64,000 bases of DNA, taken from the NCBI RefSeq assembly GCF_030552475.1, contig NZ_JAUPED010000007.1, positions 124,001 to 188,000 on the forward strand, read 5' to 3'. Numbering within the stretch: the stretch's first letter is position 1; every line of letters starts with the position of its first letter. This stretch comes from Mariniflexile sp. AS56 (lineage in GTDB: Bacteria > Bacteroidota > Bacteroidia > Flavobacteriales > Flavobacteriaceae). Position numbers and translations under genes: made by a program. Positions 24,113 through 35,636 of the stretch are shown piece after piece. Under the pieces are notes generated by a model. It ran no database searches, was not told where the DNA came from, and worked only from the letters and a program-made list of their open reading frames with translations.

Positions 24113-24458
24113 TGGTTGGTTTTACAGGTAAATATATATAAATTCGAATAATAGAAAACAATTAATGGACTGTTTTTAAAGTGTTTATTGTGTTTTTGAA
24201 TTATCCTTAGATTGAAGAAAGGTAATTTTAATTTTATTCATTAATCATCTAGAATTTCAAAAGAAATTTTGATGATTCCATTTCTCATTCAGCTTGAATA
24301 AATTAAGCATAACATTTACATGAAGGGGTACAGGAGTTTAGTTCACTTATAATTAGAAAATCTCAATTTGTTTTAAATTAATTGAAGCCTAAAAACTATG
24401 CGAATATTCACTAAAAAAATGAATTAGACCAGTTATAAAGTAAGTAAAGGAGTTATTA
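24113..24458. other. Non-coding gap upstream of the carrier-protein operon
   Basis: 346 AT-rich bases between the operon start and the ribB stop, both on the minus strand. It should contain the promoter of the carrier operon and the end of the ribB transcript. I see no open frame, RNA gene, strong hairpin or repeat in it. Confidence 0.6.
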
Positions 24459-25604
24459 TTAATAAGTCACATACTCAACAATTTCTAAACCATAACCAAT
24501 TAAACCAACACGTTTGGTTTGTTTGGTGTTAGAAATTAAGCGTAATTTATGAATGTTTAAATCGTGTAATATTTGAGCGCCAATTCCAAAGTCACGGGTA
24601 TCCATGTCAATTTTAGGAGCTCTAAAAACGGTGTTTGGCTGTTGATTTTCTTTTAAAACAGCTAATCTATTCAATATATTCATAGATTGCGATTCCTGAT
24701 TAATAAAGATGATGGCGCCTTTACCTTCGTTATTAATTACCTGAAACATATTTTCTAATTGAGCATCTACATTATTGGTAAGTGTCCCTAAAATATCGTT
24801 ATTAATTAATGTAGAATTTATTCTTGTAAGCACCTCTTCATTATCTTTCCAAGTACCTTTTGTAAGTGCTATATGTATTTGTTTATTCGTGGTTTGTTTG
24901 TAAGCTCTTAATCTAAAACTTCCAAAGCGGGTTTCTATTTCAAAATCTTCTTTTTTCTCAATTAATGAGTCGTGTTGCATTCTGTAGGCAACCAAATCTT
25001 CAATAGAAACGATTCTAACATTTAGTTTTTCAGCAACTTTCATCAGTTGTGGTAAACGCGCCATGGTACCATCTTCATTCATGATTTCAACAATAACACC
25101 TGCGGGTTTTAAGCCAGCAAGTCTTGCAAAATCTATAGCAGCTTCGGTATGCCCAGTACGTCTTAATACACCACCTTCTTTAGCAACTAAAGGAAAAATA
25201 TGTCCTGGTCTTGCTAAGTCAAATGGTTTGGTATTGGGGTCTATAAGCGCTTTTACGGTTTGAGATCGATCACTTGCAGAAATACCAGTAGTAACTCCTT
25301 GTCCTTTTAAATCTACTGAAACAGTAAAAGCAGTTTCCATATGGTCGGTATTGTTACGTACCATCATTTCAAGATCTAACTCTTTGCAACGGGTTTCTGT
25401 AAGTGGAGCACAAATTAAACCACGACCTTCAGTAGCCATAAAGTTGATCATTTCTGGAGTCACTTTTTCAGCAGCAGCTAAAAAGTCACCTTCGTTTTCA
25501 CGATTTTCATCATCTACAACGATAATAACTTCACCATTTCTAATGGCTTCAATGGCATCGTGAATAGTATCAAGTTTAAACTCTTTGTTGGTGTTTTGTG
25601 TCAT
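24459..25604 (-). CDS. ribB: 3,4-dihydroxy-2-butanone-4-phosphate synthase with degenerate GTP cyclohydrolase II domain
   Basis: 381 aa. The N-terminal ~205 residues are RibB, with the acidic metal-binding loop [11 protein letters not shown], then [13 protein letters not shown] and [22 protein letters not shown]. This domain makes the four-carbon riboflavin precursor from ribulose 5-phosphate. The C-terminal ~175 residues align to GTP cyclohydrolase II but lack the zinc-binding cysteines: where C-x10-C-x-C is expected there is [20 protein letters not shown]. So this half is probably not a cyclohydrolase and a separate RibA is needed. It is last in the FtsK-LolA-Lpt gene group. Confidence 0.9.
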   Translation of the reverse strand: MTQNTNKEFKLDTIHDAIEAIRNGEVIIVVDDENRENEGDFLAAAEKVTPEMINFMATEGRGLICAPLTETRCKELDLEMMVRNNTDHMETAFTVSVDLKGQGVTTGISASDRSQTVKALIDPNTKPFDLARPGHIFPLVAKEGGVLRRTGHTEAAIDFARLAGLKPAGVIVEIMNEDGTMARLPQLMKVAEKLNVRIVSIEDLVAYRMQHDSLIEKKEDFEIETRFGSFRLRAYKQTTNKQIHIALTKGTWKDNEEVLTRINSTLINNDILGTLTNNVDAQLENMFQVINNEGKGAIIFINQESQSMNILNRLAVLKENQQPNTVFRAPKIDMDTRDFGIGAQILHDLNIHKLRLISNTKQTKRVGLIGYGLEIVEYVTY

Positions 25605-25635
25605 GGTATCATTAATAATTTAGCAAAGGTATTGC

Positions 25636-27603
25636 TTATTTTAAAGACTCTAAACAATTTAGCTTTAAGTCTTCATTCATTTTACTGTTTAAAAATAGAT
25701 AAGCAATAAAATATAAAGGGATTCCTATAATTAAAAGAATCAGATTTGGTGTTTTTTCTTTTTTGTTTATTCTGAAGTAAAAACTGAACACATTCAGTAC
25801 AGATTTAACATAGTAAGTCATGTATAAAACCAATGACACGATGCTAAGTTGAATGGAAGCTGATGCTAGAGATGGTAATTTATTGTTCTTAAAAACGAAA
25901 TGGAGTACCAGTAAAATGACGCCCACACAGAAAAGTATGAGTGCGAATTTGGCATGGTCTTTATAATCTTTTGCAATACGTATGGAATCATCAAAATTAG
26001 GATGAAGCGATAGCCCGTCTTCTCGTAATTGGTTTGTTGTTATGCCACGTTCCTGTAAAATTTTGAAAGCTTCGTAGCGACATGCTTCTGCATGCCCAAG
26101 AGTTTCATAGTTGTTAATTAATTCAACTAATTCGTCGTTTTTATATGAAAAAAGGAATTTATAATCAACACTATCCTTTTCCTTTATATTTAGCATTTTT
26201 TTCAGAGGATCAAGAAGGCTGTCAAATTCAAATAAGCCTTTGTCAGCTGTTGCTCGTCGTGTTAAAAAGATACCCAATGGGAGCATTACCAGTGTTGAAA
26301 ACCAGCTAGCGAGTATAGGACTGAAACTGCCGTTTTTGGCACTGTTTGTTGCGAAAATACCAATAAAGTGATAGGTTAAAAAGAGTACAATAGCGATAAC
26401 CATGGGTAATCCAATACCTCCTTTACGAATTAATGCGCCAAGTGGAGCCCCTACAAAGAATAAAATAATACATGCAAATGCCAAAGCAAATTTCTCGTGA
26501 AACGAAATAATGTGTTTATTAAGCCATTCTTTAGATATTTTACTGGTAGCTTGATTGGTTGTAATTACTTGCTTAGAACTTGCTGTACTTTTTAATGAAG
26601 CATCTACGAGTTCGAATTTTTCTTGGGTATTGAAAATATCTAGAAGAGGCGCTAAGTATATAGAATCTGTTTCTGTTTTTTCAACCTTCCTGTTTAAAAC
26701 AATATTCGACCGTTGAAATAAGTTTTTAGTTAATATTTCTTGGGTTGTTACTTTTTTTGCTTTTAATGAATCGATGGTTTTATGCAAACCAACAACATCG
26801 AGCATGTTATATTTATCGGTTTGAGACTGTTCGTCAAAATCGACATTACTCATTTCAGATAAATCGATATTTATAATATACTTTTCAAAGGTGCTTTTAG
26901 CAAATGGTTTTTTGTTCCTAGATTTTTGGTTGGTCGAAGACACATCACTATAGTAATTCCCATCTAATAAAATAAGTTTTAAAACGTTGGAATCCTTTTC
27001 ACTGGCAAGTTCACCACTTTTAGATTTTATAGTTGTAGCGTTGCTTCTGCCATCATTCCCTTTTATATGAATAGTAACATTGTCTAGAAATTGATCTTGA
27101 TCGCCATATTTATCATCAAACTTTATATTGTACGCAGTGCCTTCAATTTCATTAAATTGCCCTTCTGCGAGTAACATGGCAGGTTTTAATTTGGCAATAT
27201 TTCGTCGTAAATTGTAGGAGTTTAATTCTGCCCAAGGAATGACATTGTTAGAAAAGAAGAAGGTGACTACTCCTAAAATAACAATAAAAATACTAAGTCC
27301 AGACATGGCACGTTGTAATGAAATCCCTGTTGATTTCATGGCGGCAAACTCATAGTTTTCGGCAAAACTACCAAATACCATGATGGATGCTAATAGGATG
27401 GTAAGTGGTAAAACGAGCGGTATCAGTTTTGGTGTGAAATAAAACAAAAACTTAAAAATGATACCGATATCTAAATCTTTACCAGATAATTCTCTAATAT
27501 AAAGCCAGATTGTTTGTAAAACAAAAATCAGCATGAGTATAATAAACACGCTGAAAAAAGTTTTAAAATATGTAGTTAGTATGTAACGGTCTAGTATTTT
27601 CAC
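25636..27603 (-). CDS. LptF/LptG-family lipopolysaccharide export permease
   Basis: 655 aa, well above the ~360 aa of enterobacterial LptF/G. The N-terminus MKILDRYILTTYFKTFFSVF and ENYEFAAMKSTGISLQRAM are hallmark YjgP/YjgQ motifs. A periplasmic beta-jellyroll region lies between membrane helices 3 and 4, and HEKFALAFACIILFFVGAPL begins the second helix group. An extra C-terminal ~200 residues hold a soluble segment and three more hydrophobic helices. It forms part of the ABC transporter that lifts LPS to the outer membrane. The gene follows lolA by 81 bases on the same strand. Confidence 0.88.
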   Translation of the reverse strand: MKILDRYILTTYFKTFFSVFIILMLIFVLQTIWLYIRELSGKDLDIGIIFKFLFYFTPKLIPLVLPLTILLASIMVFGSFAENYEFAAMKSTGISLQRAMSGLSIFIVILGVVTFFFSNNVIPWAELNSYNLRRNIAKLKPAMLLAEGQFNEIEGTAYNIKFDDKYGDQDQFLDNVTIHIKGNDGRSNATTIKSKSGELASEKDSNVLKLILLDGNYYSDVSSTNQKSRNKKPFAKSTFEKYIINIDLSEMSNVDFDEQSQTDKYNMLDVVGLHKTIDSLKAKKVTTQEILTKNLFQRSNIVLNRKVEKTETDSIYLAPLLDIFNTQEKFELVDASLKSTASSKQVITTNQATSKISKEWLNKHIISFHEKFALAFACIILFFVGAPLGALIRKGGIGLPMVIAIVLFLTYHFIGIFATNSAKNGSFSPILASWFSTLVMLPLGIFLTRRATADKGLFEFDSLLDPLKKMLNIKEKDSVDYKFLFSYKNDELVELINNYETLGHAEACRYEAFKILQERGITTNQLREDGLSLHPNFDDSIRIAKDYKDHAKFALILFCVGVILLVLHFVFKNNKLPSLASASIQLSIVSLVLYMTYYVKSVLNVFSFYFRINKKEKTPNLILLIIGIPLYFIAYLFLNSKMNEDLKLNCLESLK

Positions 27604-27684
27604 CCTATAAATTTCAATAATCTAATTATAAAATCGGCTTTTTTCAGGCAGATTTCTATTTTAATTAAATACAATAATATCTAG

Positions 27685-28326
27685 TTAATTAAGCTTGTTA
27701 ATATAATACCCTTTGTATTTATTAGCATCAAAGGTAAATAAGGTTTTTGATAAAGGCTCGTTTGTTTTAAAAGAATTCACCGTAAGTGTGGTTTTTGTGC
27801 CGTTTTTACCAATTTGAATTAAATTATAGATATGCTTGGTTTGGGTGTCTATACCTAAAAGAATATATTTTATTTCAGATTTTGAGTCTATGGGAGTAAG
27901 CTTAACCAATTGTATTTTTCTGCCATTAACATTTTGCTCAATATCCATAGCGTAAGTGTATCCATCTTCATAAAATGATAACATTTTACTAGGTGTAATA
28001 GCGCCTTCTTCGTTATTTGTTTCAGATGAAATGGTTACTTCTTCATCTTCGGTACTAATACTATAAAGTTTCTTTCCATCAAAAAGACGAGTTACACCAA
28101 GGATGTTTAATTTATACTTGTCACCTTGCATCACCACATCACCTTTGGTTTCTTGTTTTATTTTTTCAGTAGTATTTTCTAAAACATACTTAAAATCAAT
28201 AGAAATATTCGTGTAACTTTTAACCTTCTGTGATACTTGATTTAACAGTGTTTTAGCCTTGTTTTGAGCAAAACCGTTAAAGGATGCTGTTATTATTAGG
28301 GCTAATATGATATTCTTAATTTTCAT
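27685..28326 (-). CDS. LolA-like outer-membrane lipoprotein carrier
   Basis: 213 aa from the start MKIKNIILALIITASFNGFA, which gives a clean signal peptide. The alternative start 24 bases earlier overlaps ftsK and adds charged residues before it. The mature part has a LolA-type half-barrel: NISIDFKYVLENTTEK, GDVVMQGDKYKLNILG, and a C-terminal FTFDANKYKGYYI. It shuttles lipoproteins across the periplasm. Its start lies 10 bases downstream of the ftsK stop, a conserved flavobacterial gene order. Confidence 0.88.
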   Translation of the reverse strand: MKIKNIILALIITASFNGFAQNKAKTLLNQVSQKVKSYTNISIDFKYVLENTTEKIKQETKGDVVMQGDKYKLNILGVTRLFDGKKLYSISTEDEEVTISSETNNEEGAITPSKMLSFYEDGYTYAMDIEQNVNGRKIQLVKLTPIDSKSEIKYILLGIDTQTKHIYNLIQIGKNGTKTTLTVNSFKTNEPLSKTLFTFDANKYKGYYINKLN

Positions 28327-28336
28327 AAAATTTTTA

Positions 28337-30739
28337 TTATAAAGTTTCATTTTCTAAATGTTTATCTAATGCGACTAAGTCGGTAACCAACACCATTCTA
28401 GCTTTACTACCTTCAAACGGCCCAACAATACCAGCGGCTTCTAATTGGTCAATTAATCTACCTGCACGGTTGTAACCTAGTTTTAATTTACGTTGTAATA
28501 AAGATGCGGAACCTTGTTGTGCTGTAACAATAACTTCGGCGGCTTCTCTAAATAGTTTATCACGGTCTGAAATATCTATATCAAGACTTGTGCCACTTTC
28601 CTCACCAACATATTCTGGCAGTAAATAGGCGTCTGGATATGCTTTTTGCGAACCAATATAATCGGTTATTTTTTCAACTTCAGGAGTGTCTACAAAAGCA
28701 CATTGTACTCGAATTAAATCGTTTCCTTGTGTGTAAAGCATGTCTCCACGACCAATAAGTTGGTCGGCACCCGAGCCATCTAAAATGGTTCTAGAATCTA
28801 TTTTAGAAGTTACCCTAAACGCTATACGTGCCGGGAAATTCGCTTTAATAATACCGGTGATAACGTTAACAGACGGACGTTGCGTGGCAATAATTAAGTG
28901 AATACCAATGGCACGCGCTAATTGCGCTAAACGAGCAATGGGTGTTTCAACTTCTTTACCGGCAGTCATAATTAAATCGGCAAACTCATCAACCACCAAC
29001 ACAATATATGGTAAAAATTGATGACCATCATTCGGGTTTAATTTACGGGCTTTGAATTTCACATTGTATTCGGCAATGTTTCTACAAAGTGCATTTTTAA
29101 GTAACTCGTATCGATTATCCATCTCAATACAAAGTGAATTTAACGTATTGATTACCTTGGTGTTATCTGTAATAATAGCGTCTTCACTATCTGGTAACTT
29201 TGCTAAATAATGGCGTTCTATTTTATTAAAAAGTGTAAGTTCCACTTTTTTAGGATCTACCAAAACAAATTTTACTTCGGCAGGGTGTTTTTTATAAAGT
29301 AACGAAGTTAGTACAGCATTTAACCCAACCGATTTACCTTGTCCGGTAGCACCAGCCATAAGTAAGTGAGGCATTTTAGCTAAATCGACTACAAAGGTTT
29401 CGTTACTAATGGTTTTACCCAAGGCAATTGGTAACTGCATATCAGAGGTTTGAAACCTTTTAGACGCAATAACCGAACGCATGGAAACAATGGTTGAGTT
29501 TTTATTAGGTACCTCAATACCAATAGTTCCTTTACCCGGAATAGGGGCAATAATACGAATACCCAAAGCAGAAAGCGATAAGGCAATATCGTCTTCTAAG
29601 TTTTTAATTTTTGAAATTCGGATACCAGCATCTGGCACAATTTCATAAAGTGTTACAGTTGGCCCTATGGTTGCTTTAATACTAGCAATACCAATATTGT
29701 AATTTTTTAGGGTGTCTACAATTCTGTTTTTATTTTCTTCTAATTCTTCTTGGTTGATGGTAATCCCTTCAGAATCATATTTTTTAAGTAAGTCTAATGG
29801 CGGAAATTGATATTTTGATAATTCAAGCGTTGGGTCGAATTGCCCAAAATCTTCCACGAGTTTATTTGAAAGGTTATCACTTTCAGAGGCTTCTTCAGCT
29901 ACTTTTTCAACTTCTATTTCAATATCTAAATCGTCATCATCTTCAACTTCCTCTTTAATAGGAGTTTTAACCACTAATGGTGCCGATTCCACTACGGGTT
30001 TGGGTTCTCTTTTTAAAACAGGTTCATTCTTTCCTACAGGAATTTCAAAAGCCGATTTTATAGCTGCTGCTTCTTCCGAAAGGTTATTATCAAAAGCTAT
30101 AACAGGCTCGTCGTTGTTTATATTTTCTAAATCGTCTTTAATATTGTTTTTTGCCGATTTGAAAATAGCAGAAATACTCTCAAAAGTTACTTTAAAACGA
30201 ATGGCTAAATAGGTGATCAACCCAAAAAGGAGTAGGAGGATAGTACCTATTTTTCCAATATAATCTTGCAGATACATGTTTACTTCGAAACCAATAGTGC
30301 CTCCAAGAATATCGGTGGTATTTCCGAAAAAACCGAATAGGACAGATAGCCAAATAACAATAAGCATACCCCAAAACCAATGGGTTCTTAGTTTGGCTTT
30401 ACTTGAATTCATCAACACGTAAACTCCCGATAAAAAAATAAGCCCAGAAATGATAAATGCTGAAATTCCAAATCCGCGTTGAATAAAGAAATCGCTTAAC
30501 CACGCTCCCGATTTGCTTACCCAGTTTTCTGTTTTTACATCACGCGATGCAAAATCAGATAGGGTACTTTGGTCTGCTTCACCCGTAAAAAGGTATGAAA
30601 GGAATGCCATGAAAAGGATTATACCAAAAATGACTAAAAAGCTACCAAACACCAGTTTTTGCTGGTTTGATAACTTAAAATTCGGCATTTTAAATTGTTT
30701 TCTAGGTGGTTTTTTGGTATCGGTTTTTTTCTTCGCCAT
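28337..30739 (-). CDS. ftsK: DNA translocase FtsK
   Basis: 800 aa. Four N-terminal membrane segments lie in residues ~29-180, followed by a Pro/Glu/Asp-rich linker and the motor domain. Walker A GATGQGKSVGLNAVL is near residue 460, and Walker B is IVLVVDEFADLIM. The C-terminal winged-helix gamma domain contains LLQRKLKLGYNRAGRLIDQL and reads polar DNA motifs. It pumps chromosome ends through the division septum and activates XerCD. Typical length for Bacteroidota. It is first gene of ftsK-lolA-lpt-ribB, with a probable promoter at 30807-30814. Confidence 0.95.
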   Translation of the reverse strand: MAKKKTDTKKPPRKQFKMPNFKLSNQQKLVFGSFLVIFGIILFMAFLSYLFTGEADQSTLSDFASRDVKTENWVSKSGAWLSDFFIQRGFGISAFIISGLIFLSGVYVLMNSSKAKLRTHWFWGMLIVIWLSVLFGFFGNTTDILGGTIGFEVNMYLQDYIGKIGTILLLLFGLITYLAIRFKVTFESISAIFKSAKNNIKDDLENINNDEPVIAFDNNLSEEAAAIKSAFEIPVGKNEPVLKREPKPVVESAPLVVKTPIKEEVEDDDDLDIEIEVEKVAEEASESDNLSNKLVEDFGQFDPTLELSKYQFPPLDLLKKYDSEGITINQEELEENKNRIVDTLKNYNIGIASIKATIGPTVTLYEIVPDAGIRISKIKNLEDDIALSLSALGIRIIAPIPGKGTIGIEVPNKNSTIVSMRSVIASKRFQTSDMQLPIALGKTISNETFVVDLAKMPHLLMAGATGQGKSVGLNAVLTSLLYKKHPAEVKFVLVDPKKVELTLFNKIERHYLAKLPDSEDAIITDNTKVINTLNSLCIEMDNRYELLKNALCRNIAEYNVKFKARKLNPNDGHQFLPYIVLVVDEFADLIMTAGKEVETPIARLAQLARAIGIHLIIATQRPSVNVITGIIKANFPARIAFRVTSKIDSRTILDGSGADQLIGRGDMLYTQGNDLIRVQCAFVDTPEVEKITDYIGSQKAYPDAYLLPEYVGEESGTSLDIDISDRDKLFREAAEVIVTAQQGSASLLQRKLKLGYNRAGRLIDQLEAAGIVGPFEGSKARMVLVTDLVALDKHLENETL

Positions 30740-30806
30740 TAATGCTTTACAGTTTCAAATTGAGATCCCGAAAAAAGTTCGGGGTTGAATCGCAAAAGCG
30801 ACGCAA

Positions 30807-30814
30807 CAAAAATA
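30807..30814 (-). promoter_or_regulatory. Probable -7 promoter element of ftsK
   Basis: The minus strand reads TATTTTTG, matching TAnnTTTG, 68 bases upstream of the ftsK start. A small hairpin (CCCGAA/TTCGGG, 30767-30783) lies in the resulting leader. Confidence 0.4.
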
Positions 30815-30849
30815 CAAATTACTAACGTTTAACCTACAGGTTATAGTAT

Positions 30850-31218
30850 TTAAAAAATCTTTGGTAAATAGATAATAAGTCCGATAATAATAGCGAAAAT
30901 AGAAGAAAAAAATACAGCACCTGCAGCAATATCTTTTATTAAGCCAATTTTTGGATGGTGCTCTGGGTGAATAAAATTTGCCATTTCTTCTATAGCGGTA
31001 TTTACACCTTCCATACTCATAACCAGGGCTATGGCTAAAAGTTGAGTAATCCATTCGGTTGAAGAAATATGAAAAAAGAATCCTGCGGCCGTAACTATTA
31101 AAGCTATTGTAAGTTGCACTTTTACACTAGCTTCATTTTTTAAAAGCAAGATGGCGCCTTTAAAAGCGTAACCAACACTTTTTATGCGGTTGGCAACGAA
31201 GGATTCTTTTTTGGTCAT
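30850..31218 (-). CDS. dgkA: Diacylglycerol/undecaprenol kinase (DgkA family)
   Basis: 122 aa with three membrane helices. The catalytic signature EGVNTAIEEMANFI is in the middle, followed by KDIAAGAVFFSSIFAIIIGL. It phosphorylates diacylglycerol or undecaprenol in the inner membrane. In Bacteroidota the undecaprenol activity is plausible, but sequence does not decide. It starts 16 bases downstream of the tpx stop on the same strand. Confidence 0.9.
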   Translation of the reverse strand: MTKKESFVANRIKSVGYAFKGAILLLKNEASVKVQLTIALIVTAAGFFFHISSTEWITQLLAIALVMSMEGVNTAIEEMANFIHPEHHPKIGLIKDIAAGAVFFSSIFAIIIGLIIYLPKIF

Positions 31219-31234
31219 TTAATTGCGTAACTAA

Positions 31235-31738
31235 TTAAGCGTATAAAGCTTCTAATGCCGCTTTATAATTAGGTTCGTCTACTGTTTCAGCAACTTGTTC
31301 GGTATATAAAATAGTACCGTTTTCATCTAAAACAACCACACTACGAGAATGTAATGCTTCTAACGGACCTGTAATAAAGTTTACGCCATAACTTTTTCCG
31401 AAGCTACCATCTTTATAATCAGATAAGCTTACTACGTTGTTTAAACCTTCAGCACCACAAAAACGGTTTAATGCAAATGGTAAATCGTGAGATATACAAA
31501 GTACAGTTGTGTTTTCTAATTCACTAGCTTCTTGGTTAAATTGTCTCACAGATTGAGCACAAGTTCCTGTATCAACACTTGGGAAAATGTTTAAAACTAA
31601 TCTACTTCCTGTAAAATCACTTAATTTTTTCGAAGATAAATCGGTTGCTGTTAATGTGAAATCAGGTGCTTTTGTACCAACTTTAGGTAGTTCGCCAGAG
31701 GTTTCTATTGGTGTTCCTTTTAATGTTACTGTAGCCAT
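31235..31738 (-). CDS. tpx: Thiol peroxidase Tpx
   Basis: 167 aa atypical 2-Cys peroxiredoxin. The peroxidatic Cys is in FPSVDTGTCAQSVRQFNQEA and the resolving Cys in ALNRFCGAEGLNN, the Tpx spacing. It reduces hydroperoxides using thioredoxin. It is divergent from the fasciclin gene across a 173-bp gap. With katG, a 2-Cys peroxiredoxin and a thioredoxin within 5 kb, it forms a peroxide-defence neighbourhood, though no shared regulator gene lies nearby. Confidence 0.95.
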   Translation of the reverse strand: MATVTLKGTPIETSGELPKVGTKAPDFTLTATDLSSKKLSDFTGSRLVLNIFPSVDTGTCAQSVRQFNQEASELENTTVLCISHDLPFALNRFCGAEGLNNVVSLSDYKDGSFGKSYGVNFITGPLEALHSRSVVVLDENGTILYTEQVAETVDEPNYKAALEALYA

Positions 31739-31911
31739 TTTAATGTCTTTTAAATTTTGTTAAAAATAAGTAATTATTAAGTGCTAAGCTCAAATTGACC
31801 TTATATTTTATAAATCCATTTGTTAATACTTTGTTAAAGGAATGATTTTCAAAAACCGACATTTACAAAGATGCGTTAGTAGGGTATAAACAAATAAAAA
31901 AAAACGTTAAC

Positions 31912-32490
31912 ATGAAAAAATCAAATTTAATAGCCACTACTGTTTTTGCAATCACACTTTTTATGGGTCAAGGTTTAATAGCCCAAAACAAGATGATGAA
32001 AGAAGATACTAAAATGGTTGGTGGTGCTGCGATGTACCCAAGTAAGAATATTGTTGAGAATGCCGTAAATTCTAAAGATCACACCACACTAGTTGCTGCT
32101 GTTAAAGCTGCAGATTTGGTTGATGTTTTAATGAGTGAAGGTCCATTTACTGTTTTTGCTCCAACAAATGCAGCATTTGATAAGTTACCAATGGGCACTG
32201 TAGACACACTTCTAAAGCCAGAAAATAAAGAAACATTACAAACTGTTTTAACGTACCACGTTGTGGCAGGAAAATGGAATGCAAAAGATATTTTAAAAAT
32301 GATTAAAGATGGTAACGGAAAAGCATCTATAAAAACGGTAAGTGGTGGTACTATTACCGCGTGGTTAAAAGGTAAAGACGTATTTATTACAGATGAAAAT
32401 GGAAACGCTGCTATGGTTACTATTGCAGACGTAAATCAATCTAACGGAGTGATACATGTTATTGATGCTGTATTATTACCAAAATCGTAA
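31912..32490 (+). CDS. Secreted fasciclin (FAS1) domain protein
   Basis: 192 aa. The signal peptide MKKSNLIATTVFAITLFMGQ is followed by one FAS1 domain. H1 motif FTVFAPTNAAFDKLP, the central YHVVAGKW and H2-like GVIHVIDAVLLP are clear. FAS1 domains mediate adhesion or bind surface ligands. Probably periplasmic or surface-associated. A hairpin terminator follows the gene, which is a single-gene unit. Confidence 0.92.
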   Translation: MKKSNLIATTVFAITLFMGQGLIAQNKMMKEDTKMVGGAAMYPSKNIVENAVNSKDHTTLVAAVKAADLVDVLMSEGPFTVFAPTNAAFDKLPMGTVDTLLKPENKETLQTVLTYHVVAGKWNAKDILKMIKDGNGKASIKTVSGGTITAWLKGKDVFITDENGNAAMVTIADVNQSNGVIHVIDAVLLPKS

Positions 32491-32529
32491 ATAAGTTCAT
32501 AATTATTTAGTTGTTAAGTTAATTTTAAG

Positions 32530-32560
32530 GAGCCGCTTCATTTTTTATGAAGCAGCTTTT
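32530..32560 (+). terminator. Terminator after the fasciclin gene
   Basis: GCCGCTTCAT and ATGAAGCAGC pair with one mismatch around a T-rich loop, followed by TTTTC. It is positioned 40 bases after the stop. Confidence 0.7.
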
Positions 32561-32680
32561 CTTATGTTATGGAGTTAGTAGCATGTGTAAATAAGTTTTA
32601 TCAATTAAAACATAATTTATATAGATAGGGTTATGCTGTTTTTTATTTAGTAATTCATAACTTTAGGGTATTCAGAATAA

Positions 32681-34903
<2,223 letters not shown>

Positions 34904-34921
34904 TACATCATTATATAAAAT

Positions 34922-34960
34922 AAAAAAGCCACTTTTCAAATTAAGAAAAGTGGCTTTTTT
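34922..34960. terminator. Bidirectional terminator between katG and the peroxiredoxin operon
   Basis: The 16-bp perfect arms AAAAAAGCCACTTTTC (34922-34937) and GAAAAGTGGCTTTTTT (34945-34960) have a 7-base loop, with A/T runs on both sides. Confidence 0.93.
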
Positions 34961-34982
34961 TATGCTTTTAAAATACTCAGTA

Positions 34983-35240
34983 TTATTTATCTATAGAGCC
35001 TAAAACTCTGCTCATAAAATTGTTTAGAGCTTCTTTTTTAGGGGTACCGTCTTTAATCATTTTATTAACTTCAACAGCGCCATACATATTGGAAATAAGT
35101 TCTCCAATAACATCTAATTCTTCATCTTTTAACGAAGACACTTCTGTTAATGCCTCTAAAGTTTCAATGGTTTCGATAACGAAATCTTCATCATTGTCTT
35201 CAATAAACTGTGTTAAATGTTTAATAACAGGTAACTTCAT
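34983..35240 (-). CDS. Small conserved protein (DUF6952-like), peroxiredoxin operon
   Basis: 85 aa, acidic and all-helical, with no cysteine and no signal peptide. It begins MKLPVIKHLTQFIEDNDEDF. It is the third gene after the peroxiredoxin and thioredoxin genes on the same strand, 80 bases downstream. I recall this family accompanying peroxiredoxin-thioredoxin pairs in Flavobacteriaceae, but no function is known. It ends just before the katG terminator. Confidence 0.65.
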   Translation of the reverse strand: MKLPVIKHLTQFIEDNDEDFVIETIETLEALTEVSSLKDEELDVIGELISNMYGAVEVNKMIKDGTPKKEALNNFMSRVLGSIDK

Positions 35241-35320
35241 GGTAATGATTTGTTTTGTTTCATCAAACGCAGTTGAGTTGTTTGTAGCCTCGACTGCGCC
35301 CGATTAAACATTAATATAAT

Positions 35321-35629
35321 TTAAATAACTTCGTTAACGAGTTCTTTTAAAACTTCGAATTTATTTGTTTGAACCTGATTTATAAAAGCGCCATTTTTGA
35401 AAGTAGCAAACGTAGGTAAATTATCTACAGTTGCTAATTTTCTTGATTCTGGAAACTTTTCGGCATCGGCCATAACAAACGTAATGTTTTCATTTTCTGT
35501 TGCCAATTTTTTGAATTTTGGCTTCATAATGCGGCAATTACCACACCAGCTAGCAGAATATTGAACGATTACAGTACCGTTACTTGATACTAATTCGGTT
35601 AAATTATCTTGTTCTAATTCCTTAACCAT
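35321..35629 (-). CDS. Thioredoxin-family protein
   Basis: 102 aa thioredoxin fold with active site SASWCGNCRIMKP and the cis-Pro in VDNLPTFATFKNG. The WCGNC variant differs from the classic WCGPC of TrxA, so it is probably a dedicated reductant. The start is 7 bases after the peroxiredoxin stop, so it likely recycles that enzyme. Confidence 0.92.
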   Translation of the reverse strand: MVKELEQDNLTELVSSNGTVIVQYSASWCGNCRIMKPKFKKLATENENITFVMADAEKFPESRKLATVDNLPTFATFKNGAFINQVQTNKFEVLKELVNEVI

Positions 35630-35636
35630 AATAGAA

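Noticed and set aside
24113-24458. FMN riboswitch near ribB
   Set aside because: The gap is downstream of ribB, not upstream, and no conserved riboswitch core is seen. ribB is co-transcribed with the genes before it.
30767-30783. Terminator between dgkA and ftsK
   Set aside because: The CCGAA-type stem is only 6 bp and no T-run follows on the minus strand.
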